From an uncultured Clostridia bacterium (lineage in GTDB: Bacteria > Bacillota > Clostridia > Oscillospirales > Ruminococcaceae), in assembly GCA_944386285.1 (NCBI GenBank), contig CALXAM010000031.1:1-47032 (forward strand): a stretch of 47,032 nucleotides of DNA, in the 5' to 3' direction. Numbering within the stretch: the stretch's first letter is position 1; every line of letters starts with the position of its first letter. Under the pieces are notes generated by a model. That model was not told where the DNA came from and did not search any database. It was given only the letters and a program-made list of their open reading frames with translations. Below, in pieces: positions 8,334 to 16,110 of the stretch. The position numbers and the translations under genes are program-made.

Positions 8334-9059
8334 TTAGTTTGCAACATACATCTGTTTGTATGGATTTTTGCTGTCCGGGGTGACAACTGTAAACGGCGCA
8401 TCTAAAATTTGCGCCATATCAGCGCCGAACAGACGGCAGTATTCTTCGATGTACTGCGTCAGCTCCTTCATATCATCGTCGGTTGCCTTTCGTGCAGTAA
8501 CCTGCTGCGGGAAACGAATGGACGAGCAGTCACTGCGCAAAAACATTTTGCCGCCGTGCATTCCGGTGCAGGGGAAATTGCCGACGATAGGATGGTGCTT
8601 ATCTTCATGAAGTCCCAGTACAACGATGACGCCGCCGGCCTGGTATTCCCCGAGAAAACTGCCTGCGCTGCCGCCGATCACCATAACGGGCATTTTCTCT
8701 TTGTATGCTTTCATGTGAATGCCTGCGCGGTAACCGGCATTTCCTTTTACAAAGATTTTTCCGCCGCGCATTGCGTAGCCGGCAGCGTCACCGATATTGC
8801 CGTTTACGATAATGGTTCCTTCATTCATCGTATCACCGACTGCATCCTGCGCGTTGCCGCTTACGGTAATCGATGCACCGTTTAAATATGCACCGAGTGC
8901 ATTGCCGGGAACACCGTCAATCTTGATCGTTCGTTGTGACATTCCTGCGCCGATAAACCGCTGCCCGCAGCAGCCGGTAATCACAAATGTACCTGTATTT
9001 TCACGCAGCTTTTCATTCAGCGATTGATAGCTAAGACCTTCTGCATTTATTTTTGTCAT
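8334..9059 (-). CDS. Glutamate synthase GXGXG-domain subunit
   Basis: This 241-residue protein is the stand-alone version of the C-terminal beta-helix domain of glutamate synthase alpha subunit. Repeated glycine-rich turns are visible (GNALGAYLNGASITVSGNAQD, GDTMNEGTIIVNGNIGDAAGYAMRGGKIFVKGNAG), followed by GGSAGSFLGEYQAGGVIVVLG. The domain is a structural spacer that helps form the ammonia tunnel between the amidotransferase and FMN sites. Its ATG overlaps the oxidoreductase stop by one base (TAATG), so translation is coupled. In fused GOGAT this domain ends the large subunit; here the pieces are separate genes, as in archaea and many Clostridia. Confidence 0.9.
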   Translation of the reverse strand: MTKINAEGLSYQSLNEKLRENTGTFVITGCCGQRFIGAGMSQRTIKIDGVPGNALGAYLNGASITVSGNAQDAVGDTMNEGTIIVNGNIGDAAGYAMRGGKIFVKGNAGYRAGIHMKAYKEKMPVMVIGGSAGSFLGEYQAGGVIVVLGLHEDKHHPIVGNFPCTGMHGGKMFLRSDCSSIRFPQQVTARKATDDDMKELTQYIEEYCRLFGADMAQILDAPFTVVTPDSKNPYKQMYVAN

Positions 9060-10291
9060 TATACCACACCTCCGAATTTTTTTCTACGATTTTCGGGTGA
9101 AAATGCGGCAGTTGTAGCCACTGCTCTAAGCATTTCAAAGTTTATGGAATCAAGCGGTGTCTGTTCACGGATTAAAGAGGTATAGATACCGGCGCGCTCT
9201 GTTTCACCAATCAAAATAAATCCAATCAATCGGTTCTCTTTTGTAAACAAGCGTTTTAATTTGCAGTCCGTTTTTTCTTCATAGACCTCACCGTCATAGC
9301 TGCCGGCTGTCATTGCGTGCAGGCCGAAAAATCCGATAGAATTCATCGGGATCGCGTTGTCAAACTGCGCGTTTCCGCCCGCCATGTTGACGCCTGCGGT
9401 ATGTCCCTGCATATATGCATTCGGAAGAATCGCCAGGACGCGTTTTTGACCATATGAAATGTCTTCGCCTTCTGTGCAGTCACCGGCGGCAAACAGATCG
9501 GGAATGGATGTTTCCATTTTCGTATTGACAATAATGCCGCGGTTTACTTCGCCGCCTAAGTCTTTCACCAAAGCAGTGTTTGCGCGAACACCGACAGCAA
9601 GGACAAGAATGTCAAACGACACTTGTTTGCCGCTTTTCATGAACGCGGTGTTCTTATCAAATTTCACTGCGGTATCTCCAAGCAGAAACTGAATATCATT
9701 TGCTTCGAGATGGCGCTGCATGATTGCGGCACACTCTGTATCCAAAATACTTGACAGCACACGATCGGCAAGGTCACACACTGTAATGCTTTTTACACGT
9801 CCATGAAGACCTTCTGCACATTTGAGTCCGATCAGACCTGCGCCCACGATCAGTACATTTGCATCTTGATGAATTGCTTTCTCAAGAGCTAAGGTATCAT
9901 CAAGCGTCATAAACGAATAGCATTGTTCTACCGTATTAAGACCTTCAAACGGCGGAACAAACGGAGAAGAACCGGTTGCAATACAGACAGAAGTATAGGG
10001 AAGTGCAGTACCGTCGTCTAACAGAACCTGTTTTTGTTTAGAATCGATTTGAACTGCTTTTTTTCCATAGATCACTTCACAACCCATGTTTTCATAGAAG
10101 TGCTCGTCACGATAGTTCATATGTGTAAGATCGGTTTTGTGTTCCAGATAGTACGAGATTAAGGGACGGCAATATACTGCGTGATTTTCCTCGGAGATCA
10201 CAGTGATGTTTCCGTCTTTATCAACACTCCGGATTCCTTCGATACACCCGACAGCAGCAACACCGTTTCCGATGATAACATAAGAATTCAT
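9059..10291 (-). CDS. FAD/NAD(P)-dependent oxidoreductase of the split glutamate synthase
   Basis: This 410-residue pyridine nucleotide-disulfide oxidoreductase family protein has an N-terminal FAD Rossmann motif (VIIGNGVAAVGCIEGIR), a second nucleotide-binding motif (VLIVGAGLIGLKCAEGL, about 147-163) and the second FAD motif LFAAGDCTEG. There is no redox-active CxxxxC pair, so it resembles NADH:rubredoxin or nitrite-reductase-type flavoproteins. Between the ferredoxin and GXGXG genes, it probably delivers electrons from NAD(P)H through the Fe-S protein to the FMN subunit, the job of GltD in the classic enzyme. Its ATG overlaps the ferredoxin stop by four bases (ATGA). Confidence 0.9.
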   Translation of the reverse strand: MNSYVIIGNGVAAVGCIEGIRSVDKDGNITVISEENHAVYCRPLISYYLEHKTDLTHMNYRDEHFYENMGCEVIYGKKAVQIDSKQKQVLLDDGTALPYTSVCIATGSSPFVPPFEGLNTVEQCYSFMTLDDTLALEKAIHQDANVLIVGAGLIGLKCAEGLHGRVKSITVCDLADRVLSSILDTECAAIMQRHLEANDIQFLLGDTAVKFDKNTAFMKSGKQVSFDILVLAVGVRANTALVKDLGGEVNRGIIVNTKMETSIPDLFAAGDCTEGEDISYGQKRVLAILPNAYMQGHTAGVNMAGGNAQFDNAIPMNSIGFFGLHAMTAGSYDGEVYEEKTDCKLKRLFTKENRLIGFILIGETERAGIYTSLIREQTPLDSINFEMLRAVATTAAFSPENRRKKFGGVV

Positions 10292-10728
10292 TCTGCGTCA
10301 CCTCTTTCTTCATAAACAATCGCGTGATTCGGACATCCTTTCACACAGGCGGGTTCTCCGCAGGTGTTTTGGAGACACAGCTCACATTTTTGCATAATGC
10401 CGGTTTCACCTGGTGCCAGTGCGCCATAGGGACATACAAGCACACAGGTTAGACAGCCGACACATTTTTCTTTATCAATGTGTACCACACCATCCACTTT
10501 AGAAATGGCACCGGCAATGCAGCTTTTTACACAGATCGGATCGGTGCAGTGACGGCAGGAAACCGCATACGAAATGTTGTCGGTTTCTTCAATGTGGATG
10601 CGGGGATAGATTGTTTTTCCTTTTAATGCGGTCGCCATATCTTTCATGCCGGAATTGGCAAATGCACAGTTGTATTCACACAGATGGCATCCAAGACACC
10701 ATTCTTCATTTACATAGACACGTTTCAT
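10288..10728 (-). CDS. 4Fe-4S ferredoxin-type electron carrier of glutamate synthase
   Basis: This 146-residue protein carries four cysteine clusters: CLGCHLCEYNC near the N terminus, CRHCTDPICVKSC, CVGCLTCVLVC and CELCLQNTCGEPACVKGC. This arrangement is like HycB/DmsB-type electron-transfer subunits and could hold up to four 4Fe-4S clusters. The start taken is MKRVYVNEEW, 8-9 bases after GGGAGAG; an upstream in-frame ATG would sit on the end of gltB2. It lies between the FMN subunit and the FAD oxidoreductase, which fits an electron relay. Standard bacterial GOGAT puts these centres in GltD. Confidence 0.9.
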   Translation of the reverse strand: MKRVYVNEEWCLGCHLCEYNCAFANSGMKDMATALKGKTIYPRIHIEETDNISYAVSCRHCTDPICVKSCIAGAISKVDGVVHIDKEKCVGCLTCVLVCPYGALAPGETGIMQKCELCLQNTCGEPACVKGCPNHAIVYEERGDAE

Positions 10729-10732
10729 ATGC

Positions 10733-12238
10733 TCACTCTCCCGCATGAGAGATCCCTAAGATCTCCAGTTCTTTTTCCGTTAAGCCGATGCCGCGCAGCA
10801 TCAGGCGGTTACCGCGCAGCGCTTCAATGGAGTTAATGCCCATGCCGCCCATCAATTCTTTGATTTCATGACGCCAAGCATCCATTAAATTGACAAGCCG
10901 TTCACTGCCGATGTCAGGATTTAAACGTTTGACAAGTTCAGGACGTTGGGTTGCAATACCCCAGTTGCATTTGCCGGTTTGACAGGTGCGGCAAAGATGA
11001 CAGCCAAGTGCAAGAAGTGCGGCTGTTGCGATATAGCATGCGTCTGCGCCAAGTGCGATGGCTTTGACGATATCCGATGCACTGCGGATGGAACCGCCGA
11101 CAACGAGTGAAACGTTGTTGCGGATGCCTTCGTCACGCAGACGCTGGTCCACAGCTGCGAGTGCCAGTTCAATCGGAATACCGACATTGTCTCTGATTCT
11201 TGTGGGTGCAGCGCCCGTGCCGCCGCGGAAGCCGTCAATCGCGATAATATCCGCGCCGCTTCTGGCAATGCCACTGGCGATTGCAGCGATGTTATGAACC
11301 GCTGCAACTTTTACAATGACCGGTTTTTTGTATGCGGTTGCTTCTTTTAATGAAAAGACAAGCTGGCGCAGATCTTCGATTGAATAGATATCATGATGCG
11401 GTGCAGGAGAAATTGCATCGGAACCTTCGGGGATCATACGGGTACGGGAAACGTCACCGACAATTTTTGCGCCGGGCAAATGACCGCCGATACCTGGTTT
11501 TGCGCCCTGACCCATTTTAATCTCGATTGCAGCGCCTGCTTTTAAATAATCCTCATGAACGCCGAATCGTCCGGAAGCGACCTGTACGATCGTGTTTTCG
11601 CCATAGCAGTAGAAGTCTTCGTGTAAACCGCCTTCACCGGTGTTATAGAGAATTCCGAGCTTTTGTGCCGCACGTGCCAAGGAAGCATGGGCATTGTAGC
11701 TGATTGAGCCATAGCTCATTGCCGAGAACATGACCGGCATGGAAAGTTCAATTTGCGGAGGAAGCTTACAGACTAAGTGACCATCTTGATCTCGGTCTAC
11801 TTTTTGCGGCTTTTTGCCAAGGAATACGCGGGTTTCCATCGGTTCACGCAGCGGGTCGATCGAAGGGTTTGTGACCTGAGATGCGTTGATTAAAATTTTA
11901 TCCCAGTAGACAGGGAACGGCTTTGGATTTCCCATGGAGGAAAGCAAAACACCGCCGCTGCTTGCTTGTTTGTAGATTTCTGTAATCGTGTCCATCTGCC
12001 AGTTTGCGTTTTCACGAAGCGCGCAGTTGCTTTTTACGATTTTCAGCGCTCTTGTCGGACACAGTGACACACAGCGCTGACAGTTTACACATTTTGACTC
12101 GTCGCTCATCATGACACCGCGCTGCGGATCGAAGAAGTGTACTTCATTGGCGCATTGGCGCTCGCATACACGGCAGGCAATGCAGCGGTTGTCATTTCTG
12201 ATAACCTCAAATTCGGGATAGATGTATGAAATGCTCAT
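10733..12238 (-). CDS. gltB2: Glutamate synthase FMN/Fe-S catalytic subunit
   Basis: This 501-residue protein holds the site where 2-oxoglutarate and ammonia become glutamate. Two ferredoxin-like clusters open it (CIACRVCERQC, CVNCQRCVSLC). The glutamate synthase central/FMN barrel follows, with SMSYGSISYNAH, GQGAKPGIGGHLPG, the FMN-binding GGFRGGTGAAPTRIRDNVG and the 3Fe-4S cysteine motif GCHLCRTCQTGKCNWGIATQ. The start ATG shares one base with the upstream gene's TGA (TGATG), indicating coupling. The extra N-terminal ferredoxin domain is typical of stand-alone archaeal and clostridial GltB and absent from the proteobacterial enzyme. Confidence 0.95.
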   Translation of the reverse strand: MSISYIYPEFEVIRNDNRCIACRVCERQCANEVHFFDPQRGVMMSDESKCVNCQRCVSLCPTRALKIVKSNCALRENANWQMDTITEIYKQASSGGVLLSSMGNPKPFPVYWDKILINASQVTNPSIDPLREPMETRVFLGKKPQKVDRDQDGHLVCKLPPQIELSMPVMFSAMSYGSISYNAHASLARAAQKLGILYNTGEGGLHEDFYCYGENTIVQVASGRFGVHEDYLKAGAAIEIKMGQGAKPGIGGHLPGAKIVGDVSRTRMIPEGSDAISPAPHHDIYSIEDLRQLVFSLKEATAYKKPVIVKVAAVHNIAAIASGIARSGADIIAIDGFRGGTGAAPTRIRDNVGIPIELALAAVDQRLRDEGIRNNVSLVVGGSIRSASDIVKAIALGADACYIATAALLALGCHLCRTCQTGKCNWGIATQRPELVKRLNPDIGSERLVNLMDAWRHEIKELMGGMGINSIEALRGNRLMLRGIGLTEKELEILGISHAGE

Positions 12239-13332
12239 CAATATGCACCGTCCTTTACTTGAATGATCACAGGTTCGCCGCCTGCAGGTGCCCAAATGTT
12301 TTCTGCATTCGGCTCCATCGTACGGATCGCAGCTTCTTCGCTGGCAATGAATACTTTGTCGTCCTTTTCGCCGACAACCATCGAACGAAGCTTTAAGCGA
12401 TCGTTTAATGCCATTAAGCCGCCGTTAAATCCAAGAACAATGGAGAACGGACCTGTAATGAGCAGATTGGAGAAAACAGTTCGAAGATAAAGATGTTTTT
12501 CTTTATCGATCAAGTCTGTTTTCTGTTCAATTGTGCTCCAGAATGGCGCTGCAATGACGCTTGCCGCCTCACCGAGCGTTAAGCCCTGTACGCGAATCAG
12601 ATAATCCATAATATAAGTAATCACTTCCGTATCGGTTTGAAGTGTACATTTATATCCGAACATTTCAATAAACCGACGGTTGGCGTCATAAGAAGAAATT
12701 TCGCCGTTATGAACAATAGACCAATCAAGCAGTGTGAACGGATGGGCACCGCCCCACCAGCCTGGGGTATTGGTTGGATACCGTCCGTGAGCGGTCCAGG
12801 AATATCCTTGATATTCTTCGAGTTTATAAAATACACCGACATCCTCCGGAAATCCAACCGCTTTGAACGTTCCCATATTTTTTCCGCTGGAAAAGACATA
12901 AGCGCCTTTCATCTCTGTATTGATTTGCATCACTGTGCGGGCGACGAATTCCTTTTCATCAAGCTGCATCGACGCCAGAACGGATTGCAGCGGTGCGACA
13001 AAATATCTCCAAATAATCGGTTCATTCGTAATGGAACGAATCTTGCGGGTTGGAATCATCTCGGATTTGACGATTTCAAATCGTTCTTTTAAAAAGACTT
13101 CGCAGTTTTTGCGGGTAGCGCGTTCATCAAAGAACATATGCAGCGCATAGAAATCCTTGTATTCCGGATAAATGCCATAGCCTGCAAAACCGCCGCCGAG
13201 GCCGTTGGAACGGTCGTGCATCGGTTTCATCGCATTGACGATCATTTCGCCCGACATCTTGCGGCCTTCTTTAGAAATGACAGCGGCAATCGCACAGCCG
13301 GATGGGATTCGAACTTGACCTTCTACTTTCAT
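12238..13332 (-). CDS. gltB1: Glutamate synthase glutamine amidotransferase subunit
   Basis: This 364-residue class II (Ntn-type) amidotransferase hydrolyses glutamine to supply ammonia to the FMN subunit. The start chosen is the ATG at 13332, with AAAGGAAAG upstream. The long open frame further upstream runs through the promoter and leader and is not coding. The presumed nucleophile is Cys13 in IPSGCAIAAVISKEG, reached after a short leader peptide. Downstream motifs AHGRYPTNTPGWWGGAHPF and WSIVHNGEISSYDANRRF match the glutamine-binding part of GltB and PurF. It is the first gene of the minus-strand operon and has the shared nitrogen-type promoter and leader described separately. Confidence 0.93.
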   Translation of the reverse strand: MKVEGQVRIPSGCAIAAVISKEGRKMSGEMIVNAMKPMHDRSNGLGGGFAGYGIYPEYKDFYALHMFFDERATRKNCEVFLKERFEIVKSEMIPTRKIRSITNEPIIWRYFVAPLQSVLASMQLDEKEFVARTVMQINTEMKGAYVFSSGKNMGTFKAVGFPEDVGVFYKLEEYQGYSWTAHGRYPTNTPGWWGGAHPFTLLDWSIVHNGEISSYDANRRFIEMFGYKCTLQTDTEVITYIMDYLIRVQGLTLGEAASVIAAPFWSTIEQKTDLIDKEKHLYLRTVFSNLLITGPFSIVLGFNGGLMALNDRLKLRSMVVGEKDDKVFIASEEAAIRTMEPNAENIWAPAGGEPVIIQVKDGAY

Positions 13333-13360
13333 ATCGGTTTCTTTCCTTTCAAGGGATGTG

Positions 13361-13414
13361 TAAAAAGAAAAAGCGCTCATTTTGGTACACCGTATGGAAT
13401 ACCAAAATGAACGC
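13361..13414 (-). terminator. Leader hairpin/attenuator upstream of gltB1
   Basis: On the minus strand a 15-bp stem (13414-13400 with 13387-13373, one G-U pair) with a 12-base loop is followed by TTTTTCTTTTT. It lies between the gltB1 promoter and the gene, so full-length transcription needs readthrough or antitermination. The stem begins inside the GCAAAGGCGTTC motif shared with the glnN and pyrG leaders. Confidence 0.82.
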
Positions 13415-13432
13415 CTTTGCTCATTTGCAGTT

Positions 13433-13461
13433 ATTATAGGACGCAAATTGCATTTTGTCAA
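13433..13461 (-). promoter_or_regulatory. Consensus promoter for the gltB operon
   Basis: On the minus strand TTGACA (13461-13456), exactly 17 bases, and TATAAT (13438-13433) make a perfect sigma-A promoter. The transcript would start about 7 bases further on, shortly before the GCAAAGGCGTTC motif. A perfect promoter suggests that control happens after initiation or by repression. Confidence 0.88.
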
Positions 13462-13484
13462 GAGAAAAGAATAAATTGAATGTA

Positions 13485-13518
13485 TTTTTGCAATATTGAA
13501 AAAATAAAATTGCAAAAA
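13485..13518. repeat. Inverted repeat between the divergent gltB and glnN promoters
   Basis: TTTTTGCAAT (13485-13494) is repeated exactly inverted as ATTGCAAAAA (13509-13518), with a 14-base AT-rich centre. It lies between the two divergent -35 boxes and ends 4 bases before the glnN -35. It could be an operator or activator site for a dimeric nitrogen regulator. No match to the classic GlnR consensus is evident. Confidence 0.5.
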
Positions 13519-13522
13519 ACAG

Positions 13523-13551
13523 TTGACAAACAATTTTGATCGGTGTATAAT
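13523..13551 (+). promoter_or_regulatory. Consensus promoter for glnN
   Basis: TTGACA (13523-13528), 17 bases, TATAAT (13546-13551): a perfect sigma-A promoter, like those of gltB1 and pyrG. Transcription should start near 13558-13560, just before the AAGGCAAAGGCGTCTTT motif. Confidence 0.9.
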
Positions 13552-13560
13552 GCAGCACAT

Positions 13561-13605
13561 AAGGCAAAGGCGTCTTTGAGGTTGACTCAAAGACGCTTTT
13601 TCTTT
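13561..13605 (+). terminator. First leader hairpin/attenuator of glnN
   Basis: The stem runs 13570-13580 with 13586-13596 (GCGTCTTTGAG/CTCAAAGACGC, 11 bp, 5-base loop) and is followed by TTTTTCTTTTT. This textbook intrinsic terminator starts only about 10 bases after the predicted start site. The unpaired 5' part AAGGCAAAG is the conserved motif and is repeated in the next hairpin. Confidence 0.85.
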
Positions 13606-13623
13606 TTATAACAGAACAGGCAA

Positions 13624-13679
13624 AATAAAGGCAAAGGAGTCTTTTATGATTGATCATAAGCGACTGCTTTGCCTTTATT
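13624..13679 (+). promoter_or_regulatory. Second leader hairpin of glnN
   Basis: The stem AATAAAGGCAAAG (13624-13636) pairs with CTTTGCCTTTATT (13667-13679). It continues with 13638-13641/13662-13665 and an inner TTATGAT/ATCATAA arm. Its 5' arm repeats the AAGGCAAAGGNGTC motif of the first hairpin, so the first copy could pair with the same 3' arm. There is no U tract. It encloses a possible 11-codon reading frame. Confidence 0.6.
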
Positions 13680-13681
13680 GA
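13646..13681 (+). CDS. Possible glnN leader peptide
   Basis: An 11-codon frame ([11 protein letters not shown]) starts at ATG 13646, 6 bases after AAAGGAG, and ends at TGA 13679-13681, 25 bases before glnN. Its ribosome-binding site and start mirror those of glnN itself. It lies wholly inside the second leader hairpin, so ribosomes on it would open the stem. Whether it is translated is unknown. It has no run of one amino acid, so classic codon-based attenuation is not obvious. Confidence 0.3.
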   Translation: MIDHKRLLCLY

Positions 13682-13706
13682 TACTAAGCCAAAAGGAGTT
13701 TTTATC

Positions 13707-15803
13707 ATGGGAACTGTATCAGAGTATTTTGGAAGCATGGTGTTTGACGACAGAGTCATGAAAGCGAATCTGTCCGCAAAAGTTTACGCGTCATTAAAAA
13801 AGACGATTGATGAGGGCGCGAAACTGGATATCAGCGTAGCCAATGCCGTTGCAACAGCAATGAAGGATTGGGCGGTTGCACATGGCGCAACGCATTATAC
13901 CCACTGGTTTCAGCCGCTCACCGGTATTACTGCCGAAAAACATGACAGTTTCATTTCTCCGTCTCCGGACGGCGGCGTGATTATGGAGTTTTCCGGAAAA
14001 GAACTGATTAAAGGTGAACCGGATGCCTCTTCGTTCCCGTCGGGTGGTTTACGCGCAACATTTGAGGCAAGAGGATATACCGCATGGGATCCGACTTCTT
14101 ATGCGTTTATCAAAGGAAAAACGCTCTGCATTCCGACCGCGTTTTGTTCGTATGCAGGTCATGCGCTCGACAAGAAAACACCGCTGCTGCGTTCTATGGA
14201 GGCACTCAATAAACAGGCACTGCGTATTCTTCGACTGTTTGGCAACGATCAGGCAAAATGTGTTCGTTCTTCTGTCGGACCGGAGCAGGAATACTTCTTG
14301 GTAACAAAAGAAATGTATGACGCGCGTCCGGATCTTCGCTTTACTGGTCGAACTTTGTTTGGTGCAAAACCGCCGAAAGGCCAGGAGATGGACGATCACT
14401 ACTTTGGCGTTATCAAACCGCGCGTTGCGGCATATATGGAAGAGCTGAATCATGAGCTCTGGAAGCTTGGCATTCTTGCAAAAACCGAACACAATGAAGT
14501 GGCACCGGCACAGCATGAGCTGGCACCGATTTATACCACAACCAATATTGCAACCGACCACAACCAGCTTACCATGGAGATCATGCAGAAGGTCGCCGCG
14601 AAACACGGCCTTGTTTGTCTGCTTCATGAAAAACCATTTGCCGGTGTAAACGGAAGCGGTAAGCATAACAACTGGTCGATTGCAACCGATAAAGGTCAAA
14701 ACCTTCTTTCACCGGGCGAAACACCGTATGAAAACGCACAGTTCTTATTGTTCTTGTGCGCAGTCATCAAAGCGGTAGACGATTATCAGGACCTGCTCCG
14801 TATTGCAGTTGCAACCGCAGGCAACGATCATCGTCTGGGTGCAAACGAAGCGCCGCCGGCAGTCGTATCCATCTTCTTGGGCGACGAATTGAACGCTGTG
14901 CTGGAAGCGATTGAGACCGATACACCGTATAAAGGCGCTGAAAAAACACAGATGAAACTGGGCGTCGATGTACTGCCGAAGTTCAACCGTGATACCACCG
15001 ATCGTAACAGAACGTCTCCGTTTGCATTTACCGGCAACAAGTTTGAATTCCGTATGCTCGGTTCTTCAAACAGCATTGCCTGTGCAAACATCATGCTCAA
15101 CAGTGCGGTTGCAGAGAGTCTTAAAATTTATGCGGATCGCTTAGAGCAGGCAGAGGACTTTAAAACAACGCTTAACGCAATGATTCGCAAAACGATCAAA
15201 GATCATAAACATATCATCTTTAACGGCAACGGCTATGACGACAGTTGGATCAAAGAAGCAACCGAAGAGCGCGGACTGCTTAACTATCGCACAACACCGG
15301 ATTGCATGCCGCACCTGCTTGACAAGAAAAACGTTGAGATGCTGACTGCACACGGCGTTTATTCAGAAGAAGAGCTTCAGTCAAGATGTGAAATCATGCT
15401 TGAAAACTACTGCAAAACCGTTGTGATTGAAGCAAACACAATGGTCGATATGGCAAAAACACAGATCATTCCGGCAGTCGAAGCATATACTTTGGATGTT
15501 GCGAAAACGGCCGCTGCGAAAAAAGCGTTGGATCCGGCGATTGCCTGTGCATATGAAACTGAACTGGTCAGAAAACTTTCTTCTTTGACTGATCGAATCT
15601 CGGCAAAAGCAAAAGAACTTGAAGATGCGCTGTGCCATCTGCACGACGTTGATGATGTTGTTGAAGAGTCTTATTCGATTCGCGATACGGTACTGTGCTT
15701 GATGAGTGAATTGCGGCTTCCGTGCGACGAAGCAGAAACACTGACAGCGAAGAGTTATTGGCCGTTCCCGACATATGGTGATCTGCTGTTTGGGGTTCGG
15801 TAA
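13707..15803 (+). CDS. glnN: Glutamine synthetase type III
   Basis: This 698-residue enzyme is of the GSIII class, known from Bacteroidetes, Ruminococcus and other Clostridia, with large N- and C-terminal additions around the catalytic core. The N terminus ([22 protein letters not shown]) follows AAAAGGAG. Core motifs are [57 protein letters not shown] and [13 protein letters not shown]. The open frame extends 19 codons upstream through the leader but those are not conserved. It is divergent from the gltB operon and shares its promoter and leader type. With glnA it gives the cell two glutamine synthetases in one island. GSIII is typically induced under nitrogen limitation. Confidence 0.96.
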   Translation: MGTVSEYFGSMVFDDRVMKANLSAKVYASLKKTIDEGAKLDISVANAVATAMKDWAVAHGATHYTHWFQPLTGITAEKHDSFISPSPDGGVIMEFSGKELIKGEPDASSFPSGGLRATFEARGYTAWDPTSYAFIKGKTLCIPTAFCSYAGHALDKKTPLLRSMEALNKQALRILRLFGNDQAKCVRSSVGPEQEYFLVTKEMYDARPDLRFTGRTLFGAKPPKGQEMDDHYFGVIKPRVAAYMEELNHELWKLGILAKTEHNEVAPAQHELAPIYTTTNIATDHNQLTMEIMQKVAAKHGLVCLLHEKPFAGVNGSGKHNNWSIATDKGQNLLSPGETPYENAQFLLFLCAVIKAVDDYQDLLRIAVATAGNDHRLGANEAPPAVVSIFLGDELNAVLEAIETDTPYKGAEKTQMKLGVDVLPKFNRDTTDRNRTSPFAFTGNKFEFRMLGSSNSIACANIMLNSAVAESLKIYADRLEQAEDFKTTLNAMIRKTIKDHKHIIFNGNGYDDSWIKEATEERGLLNYRTTPDCMPHLLDKKNVEMLTAHGVYSEEELQSRCEIMLENYCKTVVIEANTMVDMAKTQIIPAVEAYTLDVAKTAAAKKALDPAIACAYETELVRKLSSLTDRISAKAKELEDALCHLHDVDDVVEESYSIRDTVLCLMSELRLPCDEAETLTAKSYWPFPTYGDLLFGVR

Positions 15804-15843
15804 TTGATCATGAAAAACAGATCATATCCTTATAAAAGCGTTT

Positions 15844-16074
15844 GAGAAAAGAAGAGTAGAGCAGGGTGCTTGTCTTAAGAGAGTACGGGCGGGTGGAATC
15901 CGTATGGCAGGTCTGCTTGAAAAACCCTTTTCGAGCTGCAATCTGAACGGAAGTGTCTAAGCACTTCTTAATAGGTGCGCCGTTTTCTCCCGCGTCAGTC
16001 GGAGAAGCCTTGGTTGAGGCGTATAAAAATGAGTCAAAAGATAGGTGGCACCGCGAGTACAGCACTTGCCCTAT
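15844..16074 (+). ncRNA. T-box leader RNA (asparagine) upstream of asnB
   Basis: The 3' domain reads ATAGG (16041-16045), TGGC bulge, ACCGCG, then GCGAGT pairing with ACTTGC and a closing CCTAT (16070-16074), a canonical antiterminator. The TGGC fits a tRNA ending GCCA, as tRNA-Asn does. In stem I, GAAAAG (15846-15851) pairs with CTTTTC (15927-15932) and AGCAG (15860-15864) with CTGCT (15913-15917). The loop between has AGTA on one side and GAAA-AAC on the other, putting AAC (Asn, 15923-15925) at the specifier position. The apical GGGTGGAA and the GAGC after stem I also fit. The specifier matches the downstream gene. Confidence 0.9.
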
Positions 16075-16110
16075 AGAATGCTGAATTGATGAAAAACGGA
16101 GGAATCTTTT

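Noticed and set aside
13333..13590. N-terminal extension of gltB1 through the leader
   Set aside because: The promoter, start site and terminator of the operon all lie inside it. The conserved protein begins at 13332 behind a good ribosome-binding site.
13650..13706. N-terminal extension of glnN
   Set aside because: It is part of the leader hairpin. GSIII proteins start with the [14 protein letters not shown] segment, and ATG 13707 has AAAAGGAG upstream.
16001..16110. Reading the T-box as a tRNA gene or ordinary intergenic DNA
   Set aside because: The antiterminator with the UGGC bulge, the specifier loop and GAGC after stem I identify it as a T-box. No cloverleaf forms.
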